Shown: one piece after another, positions 24,375-37,621 of the stretch
How positions within the stretch are numbered: position 1 is the stretch's first letter
Layout: every line of letters begins with the position of its first letter
DNA from: Zingiber officinale
Taxonomy: Eukaryota > Streptophyta > Magnoliopsida > Zingiberales > Zingiberaceae
Direction of reading: 5' to 3'
DNA length: 64,000 nt
Assembly (NCBI RefSeq): GCF_018446385.1
Contig: NC_055993.1
Span: forward strand, 39,553,645 to 39,617,644
Translations under genes and position numbers: made by a program
Notes under the pieces: model-generated
Told to the model about the DNA's origin: nothing
Database searches by the model: none
The model's input: the letters and a program-made list of their open reading frames with translations, nothing else

Positions 24375-25438
24375 ATCCCCCCCCCCCCCATAAATGGAAA
24401 CATAGTATATGATAACATTTAGCAGTTGAATCCAGTATAGGACAGGTATGTTTTATCCTTTAAATCTTCCCTTGTAAAGATGTGTTTGCTTATTGACTAA
24501 CAATAGGTACAATGTTCTTGAACTGTTCTGTCATCTGTATAAGCATTGACATATCTCACCCAAGACTCCCCCTTATACAACTAAGTTCTCATGAGTATGT
24601 TCATTCTTAGCCATGAACACACCTAGTTTTATGAGAAGCTCTAAGAATTGTGCATCCAATTCTTTTTGAAGCGGTCTCACTTCTTTCTCACATAGATGAT
24701 TTTTTAAAAGTATTCAACATTACTTTACTAGATCATTAAAGATTGTGCGCTTAACCTCCATCCTTGACTGACCTATTGGATTATTTCCCTATAGTGAGTA
24801 ATTTTATCGATACAATTAGGTTGTCCCTTTGAACCTAGTTCTTAGGATCTCTAGTTTGTATAGGTTGGATTTCCTTTGCACCAACATTTTTCATCTGCAT
24901 AAAACTCATCCCTCGCAATAAGTTTACAACTAACTCTGTTTAACCCTTTAGTTAATGGATCTGCTAGGTTATCCTTTGATTTTACATAGTCAATAGTGAT
25001 AACTCCCGTTGAGAGTAGTTTTCTAATGGTATTAGGTTTACGACGTATATATCTAGACTTAAAATTATACAGATGGCTTTATGTCAGGACAATTGCTAAT
25101 TGACTATTGCAATGTATGCAAATTGTTGATAGCAGTTTCGGTCATCTCAGAATATCTTCTAAGAATTATCATAGTCATTCAACCTCTTCAGAACATTTTT
25201 CAAGAGCTACAAACTTAGATTCCATCGTGGATCTGGTTATTACGATTTGCTTAGAAGATTTCCATGAAATGGCTTCACTTCCTAAAGTGAATATATATCC
25301 ACTAATAGACTTCGAGTCTTTCATGTTAGATATCTAATTCGCATCATTATATCCTTCGATCATAATAAGATATCTCGTATAGTACAGCCCATATTCACGA
25401 GTATATCTCAAGTACCTCAATACTTTTATTATCCCTTT
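24375..25438 (-). pseudogene. Copia RNase H and pol C-terminus, decayed
   Basis: On the minus strand, broken frames give the end of RNase H, including a segment of the KSKDNLADPLTKGL type near 24940-25000, followed by a polypurine tract of 13 G (24377-24389) next to the LTR. Multiple stops. Belongs to the large minus-strand copia element. Confidence 0.65.
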
Positions 25439-26400
25439 TTAGTGTTCAACACCGAAAATACTCATGTATCTACTCAATTTACTTACTGCGTAGACTAAGT
25501 CTGGTTGTGTACAACTCATCAGGTACATCAAACTTTTAATCACTTGAGAATACTCTATCTGAGAAATACTTTCTCCTTGATTCTTCATTAGATGTTGACA
25601 AGTATATATCAATGTCCATGCCAATGCAGTATCACCCTTGGTGAATCTCTCAAGAATATTGTCCACGTAATGGAACTAACTAAGAACAAATCCTTCTATT
25701 GTTCTAAGAATTTTTATTCCTAGAATCACATTAGCTAGGCTCATATCTTTTATGTCAAATATTGAGTTCAACATGTCTTTAGTAAATTTGATTATTTTAT
25801 CATTACTTCTAATGAAAAGTATGTCATCTACATATAGGTACAAGATGACATAGTCATTTTCTGTGATTTTCATGTAGATACATTTATCACATTCATTGAT
25901 TTTGAATCCATATTCATTTATGACATTGTCAAATTTTATATGTCACTGCTTTGGTGCTTGTTTTATGTCATACAACAAAACCACCTATTTACAAACCTTG
26001 TTTTTTAGTCCTAAAACAGAAAACCTTTCAGGTTGCTCCATATAGATTTTCTCTTCTAAATCCCCATTTAGAAAGATTATCTTTACATCGATCTAATGTA
26101 TTTCTAGATTCCATAGAGTGGAGATAGCCAACAACACTCTAATAAAAGTTATTCTCGATATCAGAAAATATATATCAAAGTAATCAAGATCTTCTCATTG
26201 TTGGTATCCTTTGATTATCAATTTGGTCTTGTACTTATCAATCGTTCTATCTAATTTTATTTTCTTCTTGAAGATCAACTTGAAACCTAGTGGTTTGTTT
26301 CCTTAAAGGAGATCCACAAGTTCCCAAGTATGATTTTGCAAAATAGAGTCTATCTCAAATGCAATTGACTCTTTCCAATAAGGTTCATCAGAAGAGCTTA
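25439..26400 (-). pseudogene. Copia reverse transcriptase, decayed
   Basis: Minus-strand fragments show the RT catalytic motif in VILYLYVDDILFIRSND (25800-25860) with both Asp intact, preceded by degenerate fingers/palm sequence (about 25950-26300). It is followed by QVIKSLMYLMSCTQPDLVYA and VSKLSRYMS (25439-25600). At least three frame breaks separate the parts. Confidence 0.8.
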
Positions 26401-26487
26401 CTGTTTTTGAGTAACTGTAGGGCTCACTTTCCAATATAAAAGTAATAAAATACATTTCATAGGATTCTCCACCTGAGCTATTTTACT

Positions 26488-27500
26488 TTATCTGAGCTTA
26501 ACCTCAATTGGTTCATCTTCTTCTTCTTCTTGTGTTTCATATGCCCATTTTGAGGAGTTACATTCGTCTCGGGTCTTATACGAAAACATATGCTTGAAGA
26601 ATAAGGTATTTCTCGATTCTATTATTGAGTTCTTATGTATATCCGATATTTGTGATATACACACAAAAAAATAATACACACTACTGTTATGTGCATATCC
26701 AATAAATATGTAATTAATAGTTTTTTGTCTTATTTTAATCCTTTTTGAATCAAGCATCAAAACTTTGGTAAGACACCCTCACATTCGTAAATATTTATAG
26801 GACTGTTATCTTCTATTCCATAACTCATAAGGGCTCTTCTCTATTTTCTTTTGGAGCACCTTATTTAAAAAGCAATTAGTGTAAGATCTATTGCATCAAC
26901 AATTAGTTGTTAACATAACTTTCCCCCACATGAACTCTGGCAGTCTAAAGATTAATAGAAGAGCATTCATCATGTCATTTAGAGTTTGATTCATTTACTC
27001 GAGAATTTTATTTTGCTGAGGAGTATAAGGAGTTGTTGTTTCATATATGATTTCATGTTCAGCACACAACTCAATGAACAGCAAAACATATTCACCACCT
27101 CAGTGACTTCGAACCACCTTAATTTTCTTATTAAGTTGATTTTCAACCTCATTAGTATGGAGACTAAATTCTCTATAACTTCATTTTTACTTTTGAGAAG
27201 ATACACATAACAGTATTTTGGGTTATCATCTACAAAAATAATGAAGTACTTATTCCCACCACGTGTTAGTGTACCTTTTAGATCACACAAGTCAATGTGA
27301 ATTAAGTCAAGCAGTTCGTTACTTCTTTCAACATGTTGAAAGGATGACTTTGTCATTTTTTTTCTTCAAGACAAATTTTACACTTGAATTTCGAGTTAAG
27401 AAGGAATGTAGGTATGTTTTGTATATTAATTAATCTATGTAACATATCGTAGTTAAGATGTCCAAGTCTACCATGCCACAAACAAGAAAACTTAAGCATA
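26488..27500 (-). pseudogene. Copia integrase, decayed
   Basis: The minus strand carries the start of the integrase core: ELLDLIHIDLCDLKGTLTRG and YFIIFVDDNPKYCYVYLLKS (27150-27310), with the first catalytic Asp present. Downstream a post-integrase segment (IRQKTINYIFIGYAHNSSVY) is seen at 26640-26740. Stops and shifts interrupt the middle, where the second Asp and the Glu should lie. Confidence 0.75.
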
Positions 27501-27699
27501 TAAGTGGGAAAGGTTTTCAATTGTATTAACCTTAGGAATAATCTACATTACATTGAGCTTAAATAGCCGATCAGTTACATAATCCTTTCCTAAAAGTATT
27601 CCATTTTTGGACAAAATAACTCTGTCCGACTCAAAAATAATGTGGAAGTCATTCTTGCTTAACAATAATCTGAACACTAGATTCTTTCGAATATGAAAC

Positions 27700-28275
27700 A
27701 TACAACATATTTTTGAGAGTTAACTCCTTACTCGAGGTTAGCTTTAGCACTACTTTCCTTGATTCATGATGTCTGAGATTGCTGAGTTCCTCATGAACAA
27801 TTTCTCTCCATCCTTGATTTCTTCACAGTTATGGAGCAGCTCCTTGCTGCAGCAGATATTTATGATGGCTCCAGTATCGATCAACCATTGTTGTGGGTGA
27901 ATCCACTAGGTTCAATTCAGATACCACAGCGCAGAGGTCATCCATTTTTGATCCCTCGTTCATGTTAGCCTTCTGCTTCTTCTTTGGCTTTTTGCACTTT
28001 GAAGATTTATGGTTGACTTGGTCACAGTTGAAGCACTTCCCAGAGAATTTCTTGTTTATACCTCCTCTGGGTCCCATATTGGAAGTCTTGGGGTTCTTTC
28101 GTTTTAAGTTTTGATCATGCTCGACTATGTTGGCTTTCATAGAAACCTAAGAGAACAATTTTCTCTCGAAACTCTTGTTTTCTTCCTCAATTCGAAGTCC
28201 AACAATGAGTTCCTCCACGTTCATCTCCTTTTACTTGTGCTTCAGGTAGTTCTTAAAGTCCTTCCAACCAAGAGG
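27700..28275 (-). pseudogene. Copia gag zinc knuckle and protease, decayed
   Basis: CFNCDQVNHKSSKC gives an intact CCHC knuckle (spacing C-x2-C-x4-H-x4-C) at about 28030-28070, followed by a Lys-rich stretch and SKMDDLCAVVSELNLV. In a shifted frame the protease motif WLIDTGAIINIC is visible near 27880, so a frameshift separates gag from protease. Upstream gag is cut at 28275 by the solo-LTR-like element. Confidence 0.8.
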
Positions 28276-29879
28276 TTGATGGATAAAAAAAAATGATAGG
28301 GGAGAGGGGGTGAATATCACTCGTTAAAAACTTTTTCTTTATGTATCGATTTGTAAAACAAGAATTAAAGAGGCAACGGAATATAAAAGTAAAAATAATA
28401 TAGATGACTTAGTTGGAGTCTATGTCAACTCCTACTCTAAGGCTCACGACCTTTAATCGCACCGTTGGATAATTCACTATAACTCTTCTTTTTGAAACCT
28501 TCAGAAAAAAGTAATACGTACAAATGAAAAGTATAAGATAGTAACAGACTACTATCTTATTTGAAATTAAGTATAATGCAAGCTAAATAAAAGTATACCG
28601 AAAAGAATAACGATGAAGATTGTTGGTACTTTATCAGAGTAGTAGCTTGCTTGAAGATTAGTAGCAGAGCAGCACAAATGAGAGCTTTAGGTACAAAGTG
28701 AATTGGAATTCAATTATCTGCATCGGACCTCGAGCTCCCCTTTTATAAGCCTTGTTTGGTCGACCAAAAAGTTGTTCAATCGACTAATCCTTTCGATCGA
28801 CCGATCTCCCTATCGGTCGACTGAACACGTGTCCTTCCTTCTTCGCTAAAATCTGATCTTCGTGTAATTAAGAGCATTAATTGATTGATCGACTGATCAC
28901 CTTGTTCGGTCGATCAAACAGAGCACTTTCCCTATTCATCGAGTTTTGAAATTAATTCACCTTTAATGCTTTTATTGTTCGATCGATCGATCGGCTTGAC
29001 TTCCATTTTTACTTTAGCTCGATCTGATATTTGTTCTGTATTAACCTAGTTTGGTTGATCGATCCATGAGTTCAATCGACCGATCAGGCCGATTTCTATA
29101 AAACAGAGTTAAACAAAATGTATTCCTGCAAAACAAAGTTAGGACAATCATATATGATGCATAAGTAATAATTGACAGTAGAATTGTCTTGATCTCAACT
29201 TGAAAATCTTCTTGGTTTCTTCAATTGGATCAACGACCTAGGATTTGTTCCTTTCTAGCACACGACCTCACTGTCGCTCTTCTACAATTGCTTACCTCAA
29301 CCTACCTACCAAATATTGGTTCTCCCAACCTGTTTGGACTTTTTCTGTTCAGTGTCTGATCACCTGATCCATTAAAACTTTTCCTGCAACACTACATTAG
29401 TAGCAGCAATAATAGCAATACAAAATACTATAGTAAAACTAAACTTAGATTTACCAAGATCCGTTGATCCGGTCAACAGTGTACGGTTAACCGGACACCA
29501 TCTGATCAACCTTGCTTGGAGTTAATCCTCCAAGACTTCCTGTTACCTAAGACTACCTCCTCCTAGGATTTTCTCCATTTGGCTTCACTCACCAGAACCT
29601 AGAGTTACCTCCCTCTAAGGTTTTCTCCACCTGCCTTCTCTCACCAAGACTCAGCATTGGATCGACCCACTAGGAATTCGATATCGGGTCCTCCAGACCT
29701 ATCGAATCCTTCTACTTTGCTTCCACGATCTGTTGAGATTTTCCTTGCCTAGCCGCAACTAAGACTAGTCACTCAGTTGACTTTTCACTCTTACCTAGCC
29801 ACGACTAGAACTTCCCTTAATCAATCTCTATTAAATATATTTGTTAGACATTAAAACTTTGGAGGTCGATTGCACCAAC
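28276..29879 (+). mobile_element. Solo-LTR-like element, copy C, inserted in copia gag
   Basis: 1604 bp flanked by perfect AGAGG (28271-28275 and 29880-29884). Removing it restores collinearity of the gag remnant with the copy at 1150-2340. Left end TTGATGGATA, right end ATTGCACCAAC, with internal landmarks shared with copies A, B and D: 'gagagggggtgaat', 'actcctactctaaggc', 'ctgcaaaacaaagttagga'. The middle is rich in CGATC/GGTCGA words (about 28750-29080). No coding potential. Most simply a solo LTR. Confidence 0.7.
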
Positions 29880-30465
29880 AGAGGCAGCTTCTCAATAATT
29901 ATTGTCACCTGAAAGGTTTCACTCAGAATCATACCTTCCAAGTGGATCTCGTGCAGGATCACATGATGCTCCTGGACTTGGCTGATCACCGTCTTGGAGT
30001 CAACCATCTTGTAGTTCTGGAATCGGCCCACAATGAATTTCTTGGGCCCCGCATCCTCCGTCTTATACTTCGTGTCCACGGACTCCTACAACTCCTTAGT
30101 CATTCTCTTCGTGTTGTACACAGCGTACAACAATTTGATAAGGCAATTAAAGATATAGTTTCAGCAAAGGAACTCAAAATAAGTTCATGCCTCCATTGCA
30201 CTAATGGTATGAACATCAACATCCTTAGCATGCTTAGAAGCATCGTCGATCAAGAATTGAGCCAAATTGAGCGTGGTCAAGTAGAAGAGCATCTTCTATT
30301 GCGTTCTGCTGACATTTCTTGAAGTTCAACCTAGTAAACTTTTCTGGTATTTCCCCATAGTTGATTGGAACATTTTCAATCAGGACGGAGGAGGCCTTCA
30401 CGTGATGAATCTGTTGCACATCAACAATTTTTGTGGTCATCTCAACATATAAAAATATGTTTTAG
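29880..30465 (-). pseudogene. Copia gag N-terminal region
   Basis: The minus strand starts at MTTKIVDVQQIHHVKASSVL (Met at 30440). In other frames come FQNYKMVDSKTVISQVQE and VTIIIEKLP (29880-30080), typical of the copia gag (UBN2) domain. Two or more frameshifts. It joins the zinc-knuckle part across the insertion at 28276-29879. The leader between gag and the 5' LTR is very short and I cannot identify a primer-binding site. Confidence 0.75.
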
Positions 30466-31680
30466 ATTATTGGAAAATCTTATCTAAGATAGAGGAGTGG
30501 TCTGAATCGAAATTATGAATCAAATCATACTTATCTATTGAGTTGATCTGATCTTATAATCTAAGGTTGTCAAGCAAGAAAGAAAGAGTTGCTTGGGATG
30601 GTTGAGTTCATTGGAAAACTGTGCTACCATGTATGCTAGAGTGTAGACTCTCAAGTGCAGAGTCTAGGTGTAGACTCCTGATTTCTCGACTTACCGACTT
30701 CCTAAGTGCAGACTCCCTACTCCCAAGTACAAACTCTCAAGTGCAGAGTCCAAGCTTCAGACTCCCGACTTCCGAGTGCAAACTCCGGATTCCCAAGTGC
30801 AGACTCCCAATTCCCGAGTGCACACTCATGAGTCCCGAGTGCAGACTACCGATTCCCAAGTAAAAATTCCCGACTGTAAAGTCTGAATTGCAAACTTTTG
30901 ACTCCCAAGTGCAGACTCCCCGACTCCCGAGTAAAGACTCCCGAATTCGAGTCTCGAGTATTGGATCGAAAAGAACACTAGAGGGGGGAGGGGGAGGGGT
31001 GAATAGCGATCATCAAAATAGAGACAGAATTAAAGTGCGCAACGGAAGAGAAAAATGACAATAATGCTAACAAACCAAGTTTTACTTGGTTCTGAGCTTT
31101 CATCGACTCCTACTCCAAGGCCCGCACTCGTCGAGTGTTTTCGTTGGGCAATCTACTAACAATTCGCAAATCTTTACAAGAGGAATACAACGGATCTATA
31201 ATTTAAGTGCATAAATAAACAAGTATACCAACAACTTCTCAAAGATCTGGAAGGTTGTGCTTTCGGTTGTTGGAGTCGCATCACTCTGTCGTCAGAGTTG
31301 TGTTGCTCGGTCGTCGGAGCAGCGTCACTCGGCAGTCGGAGTTGCGTCATAGAGTTGTAAGAATGTCTTTGGAGCAGCGTGCAAGAAAGCGATCACAAAA
31401 GAATGTTGCATTTTTGTACTCCTGGTGGAAGGCAGCTTATATAGGCAGTTTCAGGCGCCTAAACCAAGCTAGCGACGAGATAACTTTTGGCATTCCGAGC
31501 GCCCGGACCAGTTCCCGGCGCCCGGACTAGCTCCAAGTGCTCGGACCCAATTTTCTAGCAGACTTGTTTTCCTACAAGTTAGTCTAAGGTAATAAAAAAA
31601 CTATACTTCCCTGTAAAACAAAGTTAGCACAGCATTGTTGGTTGCTATGCGAAATATCATACTGGTTTCCCTGTATAAAA

Positions 31681-34242
31681 ATTTTTTACAAGTCCTGAAT
31701 CTTTACTAACAACCTATTGTGTTCTTTAGAAATTAAATTAGGAATCGCAAACGGAACTTAACATTATTGATTCAAAATTTAACTTATCTGTTCTTGGTGG
31801 TTGATCGCAAACGATGCTTAACATTATTAATCCAAATCCACCCATATTACAAATTCAATTAAATATTAATTTCTAAAATTGGCTTCTAGGTTAAACATGG
31901 CGAGGCACTAGGCCTTCTTGGGTATAGGAGCATCCACCACTTCTTAGACAAAGCCTTTCAACGAAATTTAATATTTAATTTCCTTATAGTAACCCTAGGT
32001 TTAACTAAAAGTAACAATCGAATCACAAGATCGGATAAAAACAAAAAAACAAAAGAACACAAACTCGAATCACAAATTCGAAACCTAGAATCATATGCCT
32101 CTTGTGTTTGGTATTTCAAAATCTATACAAAGAAAACAAGTATGTTGCGGAATAGAATTACTAGTTATACCTTTCTTTGTAAGCAACAACCTCTTGATCT
32201 TCTATCGTATTCCTCTTCTTATCTCGGGCGTCGTGTGAGCGACGATCTACCGAAACAAGAACCACCCAAGCTTTCTTCTTCTCCAAGCAAGTTTCGGCCA
32301 CCACAAGAACTCCAAGAGAAGATGAGGTTTGGCCACCACCAAGCTCCAAGAGATGCTAAGAAACAAGACCTCCTATCTCTCCTTCTTCCTTTAGCAAGAT
32401 TCGGCCACCAACCAAGCTTCTTGAGATGAAGATGCCGCCGGCCAAGGAAGAAGAATAGGAGAGAGAGAGGAAGAGAGGGGTCGGTCACCAACCAGGAAGA
32501 GAGGAAATAATAGAAGAGATATTGTTATGAGGTGAGGCACCTCTACCCTCTCTTTTATATTCTTTGGTCTTGGTAAATAAGGAAAGTTTTATTAAAACTT
32601 CCTTATTCTCTTTGCCAATGAAAGGAAAGTTTAATAAAATTTCCCTTTTAAACTATATATGGCCGGCCATCTTAGTCCCTCCATACAAGGAAAGTTTTAA
32701 ACACAAAATTAAAACTTCCTAATTTATTTCCGAAAATTTTTTAAATAAAAATTTCTCTTTTGAAAATTCCCTTCATGGTTGGTCATAAAAGGAAACTTTT
32801 ATTAAAATCTCTCTATTAAAACATGTGGATGATTTACAAAGAGGAAAGTTTTCTCTAAAATTAAAATCTTCCTTTCAATCTACAAATAAGGAAAGATATC
32901 AAATCTTTTCTTAATCTTTTGTAGAAATTATAAAAGGAAAGATTTAATTTTAAAACTCTCTTTTAAATCATGAGGATAGTTACAAAAAAGAAAGTTTTAT
33001 AAAAAATTAAAATCTTCCTTTTAACTACAAATAAGGAAAGATGTCAAACCTTTCACTAAATCTTTTATAGAAAACTATAAAAGGAAAATTTTAAATTTTA
33101 AACTCTCTTTTAAAATCATGGCTTCCACATAAGAAAGATTTTTATAAAATAAAAAACCTTTTAATTTATTGTGGTCGGCCACACCAAGCTTGGGTTCAAG
33201 CTAGGGTCGGTCACCTAATGAAACCAACTCACCTTGGTTTGGTCGGCCCTAGCTTGGGCTCCAAGCTAGGCTTGGCCGGCCATCTTAAGGTGGGTAAGAA
33301 GGTGGATATGGGTGGACATAATACTTTATAAATAATAGACTACGATAGAGACCGAGAGGAGGAATTAGTTTTGGTTTTCCGATGAAATTAAGCTTCTCGT
33401 GTTCGACCCGAACACCCAACTTAATTTCATCAATAATAATTCATACCACTAAAGAATTATTATTGAACTACCGCACCAATCCCAAATTATAGTTTGGGCT
33501 CCTTCTTATCATAAGTGTGTTAGTCTCCCTGTGTTTAAGATATAGAATGTCCACTAATTAAATGAGTTACTAACAACTCACTTAATTAATATCTAGCTCC
33601 AAGAGTAGTACCACTAAACTTTATCGTCATGTCGGACTAAGTCCACCTACAGGGTTTACATGACAATCCTTATGAGCTCCTCTTGGGGACATCATCAACC
33701 TAGATTATTAGGACACAGTTTCCTTCTATAATCAACAACACACACTATAAATAATATCATTTCCCAACTTATCGGGCCTATTGATTTATCGAACTAAATC
33801 GCACCCTTTGATAAGTTAAAGAAATAAATATTAGATATATGTGCTTGTTATTATATCAAGATTAAGAGCAAACACTTCCATAATAACAAAGGTCTTGTTC
33901 TTTTATGCAGTCAGTATAAAAGAACTTACCTTAAATGGTCCAGCTCAATATACTCAGAGTGTACTAGTGTAATTTTATAGTTAAGATAAACTAATACCAA
34001 ATTACACTATGACTATTCCAATAGTTTGTTCCTTTTCATCTTAGTCGTGAGCTACTGTTTATAATTTATAAGGAATTGATAACATGATCTTCTGTGTGTG
34101 ACACCACACATCGTGTTATCTACAATATAAATTAATTGAACAACTACACTTAGCATATAAATATAGACATTTGACCAATGTGATTCTTTATTTCAAAAAT
34201 AAATGTTTACAAAAATCTAGGCTTTTAGTATACACTCTAACA
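31681..34242 (-). repeat. 2.5-kb LTR of the second copia element
   Basis: The minus strand begins TGTTAGAGTGTATAC at 34242, right after a purine-rich 'agtgagagat' tract and the end of pol, as expected for a 3' LTR. It contains a TATAAAA box (plus-strand 32553-32559), then blocks of 'ggaaagttttaataaaa' repeated many times with small variations (32570-33170), and GGCCGGCC words. The downstream end near 31681 is approximate. ORFs in it are chance. No second copy exists in the window, so the 5' LTR of this element is missing. Confidence 0.75.
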
Positions 34243-35760
34243 ATCTCTCACTTATACTAAAAGACTATGCTGCCATATACCCTGCTATACATCTGATTCT
34301 CAACTCTTCAACATGCCGATCAAAAGCTCTTACCTTTAGGGTCTTAGTGAGAGGATCTTTCAGGTTATCATCTGATGCAATCTAGGCGACAACAATTTTT
34401 CCTCGTTATACGATATCTTGTATTGGGTGGTACTTACGCTCTATGTGTTTACTTGCCTTATGGGCTCGTGGTTCCTTCGAGTTTGCTACTACACCATTTA
34501 TTATTACAATAAACTGTAATAATTTTGGGCAAATAAGGAATCACATCTAAGTCCATCTTGAAGTTACTGAGCCATTTAGCTTCTATGGCTGCCTCAGAGG
34601 CTTCATATACTTAGCTTCTATAGTGGAGTCCGAAAAAGCGCCTATGCTTAACACTCCTCCATAGTTATGGTTTCACTTCCTAAAGTAAACACAAAACCCC
34701 AAGGTTAACTTACTATATGGCTCTATCTGATTGGAAGTCAGAATCCGTGTATCCCACAGGGAGCAAATCATCTGCTTGGTAAACTAGCATATAATTTCTA
34801 GTCCCTCTAAGGTACTTAAATATATGTTTTACGGTGGTCCAATGTCCCGGTCCTGGGTTACTTTGATATCTGCTAACCATGCTCATGACAAAACAGATAT
34901 CTGGTCTCGTGCATAGCATACATTAGACTTCCTACAGCTAAAGCATAAGGAACTACCTTCATGTCCTCTATCTCCTTTGATGTCTTCGGAGACATCTCTT
35001 TAGATAAAGCTACTCCATATCTAAAAGGTAGATAACCTTTCTTGGAGCCTTGCATGCTAAAACGAGCTATATCGTATCGATATATGAAGCTTGGGACAAA
35101 CACAACATTCTCTTCTTGTGATCCCTTATTACTTTGATCCCGAGAATATGTGCACATTCTCCCAAGTCCTTCATATCAAATTGCTTGGACAATCATACCC
35201 TTACTTCCGACAACACTTTGATATTGTTTCCAACTAATAAATGTCATCTACGTATAGTACAAGAAATACCACCACATTTCCATCACACTTCTTGTATACA
35301 CAAGACTCATCCAAACACTGAATAAATCCATATGATTGGATTACTTCATTAAACTGGATGTTCCAAGATCTTGAAGCTTACTTCAGTCCATAAATCGATC
35401 GATTGAACTTACACACTAGATGCTTTTTACCTTTTTCAATAAATTCCTCTGGTTGCTTCATATGGATGTTTTCTTCAAGATTTCCGTTAAGGAAAGCTGT
35501 CTTGACATCCATTTGCCAAACCTCATAATCCATATGAGCGGCAATGGATAAGAGCATCCGGATAGACTTAAGCATTGTCACTACCAAAAAAGTTTCCTCA
35601 TAATCGATTTCCTCTTTCTGAGTGTACTCTTTTGCAACAAGTCTTGCTTTGAAGGTTTCCACCTTCCCATCTGTCCCTCTTTTCCTTTTGTAGATCCACT
35701 TACATCCAACGGCTTTTACACCATTTGGTGGCCTACAAGCTCCTAGACCTTATTAAAATA
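34243..35760 (-). pseudogene. Second copia element: reverse transcriptase and RNase H, decayed
   Basis: Minus strand: METFKARLVAKEYTQKEEID, QMDVKTAFLNGNLEENIHM and FNRSIYGLK (35380-35660) are RT. LYVDDI follows near 35240, with a frame break just behind it. VGSLMYAMHETRY / MLCTRPDICFVMSMVSRYQS then mark the RT-RNase H connection (34800-34990). RNase H is present only as fragments down to 34260. Confidence 0.8.
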
Positions 35761-36243
35761 CATAGATTCTATTTCTGAATTCATTGCTCTTTGCCAAGAT
35801 TCTGCATCTATATCTTAGAGTGCTTCGTCATATGTTTAGGGATCAGGTTCATGTTTACCTGAGACCAAGTCCGATGACTCCCCCAAAAATATGAATCTTT
35901 TAGGTTGCCTAACAACCCTCCCACTATGATGAGGTACTGTCTGTTGTTATGTATCATTTGTGATACGTGTTACAGTTTCTTGTGATATTTCATCTTGTAC
36001 TGTTGGTACTAGACTAGACATGTCCTCTCTAATTTCTTCTAGAACAATTTCACTCATGGACTTATGGTTCATTACATAATCTTCCTCTAAAAATCGAGCA
36101 TTGGTTCCAACAATGATCTTCTGATTTTTAGGATTATAAAACAAACTTTCTTTTGTTCCTTTAAGATATCCCACAAACAGACAAACTTCTGTACGTGATT
36201 CCAATTTGTCAGTATCTCCCTTCAACACATGTGCTGGACTACC

Positions 36244-37102
36244 TCATATCCAAATATGACTCAGACTAGGCTTACGCCCATTCCACGATTCCATGGGAGT
36301 AAAGGGTACTGATTTAGAATGTACCATATTCAGAATGTACACTGCTGTTTCCAAAGCATATCCCCAAAACGTATTTGGTAATTCTGAATAACTCATCATC
36401 GATCTAATCATTTCCATAAGAGTCTTATTTCTTCGTTCTGTCACACCATTCTGTTGGGGTGTACCAGGTGTAGACAATTGGGATTGAATCCCAGCCTCTG
36501 ATAAGTAATTCTTAAACTCTCCAAAGAGGTATTCGCCACCACGATCAGACCATAGTGTCTTGATACTTTTACCATGACGTTTATCCACATCAGTCTTGTA
36601 CTCTTTGAACTTATCAAAGCATTCAGATTTGCGGCACATCAGGTAAATGTATCCATATCTCGAATAGTCATCTATAAAAAGAGACAAAATATTCAAAACT
36701 ATTTCTTGCCCGGATAGATATATGACCACACAAATCAGAATGAACCAGTTTTAACACATTTTTGGCTCTAACTCCTTGGCCTTAAAAGGTCTCTTGGTCA
36801 TTTTACCTTCCAAGCAAGATTCGCAAGTTGAAAAATTTTCCAGCACTAATGAACCCAAGAGTCCTTTGAATCCTACTCAAGTTAATATGACCAAGTCTTA
36901 GATGCCAAAGATATGTTTGGTTCATTTTTGAATGTTCCTTTCTCTTATTAGATTTAGAATATGTGTTATTAATTTTCATTTGTTGCATCATGGGAGTTAT
37001 TGGATTTAGAGTATACAAATTACCAACGAACGTACCAAAACAGATAACTTTCCTATTTATCTTGATAACACCTTTGCTATCATAAATAGACAGAATATCC
37101 AT
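36244..37102 (-). pseudogene. Second copia element: GAG-pre-integrase and integrase core
   Basis: GAG-pre-integrase: TYLWHLRLGHINLSRIQRTL (36890-36960). The integrase core is unusually well kept: [34 protein letters not shown] with the second catalytic Asp, and [20 protein letters not shown] with the catalytic Glu (36400-36700). The first Asp region is broken by a frameshift between 36730 and 36800. Downstream, 35947-36228 encodes the post-core segment (DKLESRTEVCLFVGYLKGTK). Confidence 0.85.
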
Positions 37103-37621
37103 CCTTGTATTGTTTAGAAACTAAAATCAAGTTCTTTCTAAAACTTGGTACGTAAAGACAATTTCTTAAAACCAATATTTTATTTCTATAAACATCTCAC
37201 ACTGCAATAGCTACTATTTCTGTAGCATTGCCCATGTAAACAGTGATTTCTCCTTCGTGCAGTTGTCGGGTTTCCTGGAACCCCTGCAATGATTTGCAGA
37301 CATGATCAGTGGTTATTATATCTACTCGCCAAGTACCGATAGATAACACCACTAAACATGTTCCAACTACTAGAGAATAAGATATACCTATATTGTTCTC
37401 TTCCTACGAGGACAATCCGCCTACAAATGTCCAGACTGCTTGCAAATGAAGTACTTATCTTTCGGCTTCTTCATTCCTACTTTTAGTCCAGTACCTAGAG
37501 ATCATACAGTCTTGCCTGTCAGCCTGATTCTAGTGCCCGAAGAGTTCCTTGAGATTGTACATCATGTCATGGCCAGTAAGCATGGTCTGATGCTGATGTT
37601 GCAGCACATTTGATATAAAAG

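Noticed and set aside
24375..28275. CRISPR-like or operon-like reading of the many short ORFs
   Set aside because: The ORFs are fragments of one decayed copia pol; there are no regularly spaced direct repeats, and the DNA is plainly plant nuclear.
28750..29080. GATCGA-rich palindromic words as a possible regulatory array
   Set aside because: Words are irregularly spaced and confined to the variable middle of the solo-LTR-like element; no consistent unit or spacing could be defined.
32142..32491. Overlapping ORFs on both strands near 32.1-32.5 kb
   Set aside because: They are inside the 2.5-kb LTR of the second copia element and absent as a protein family known to me.
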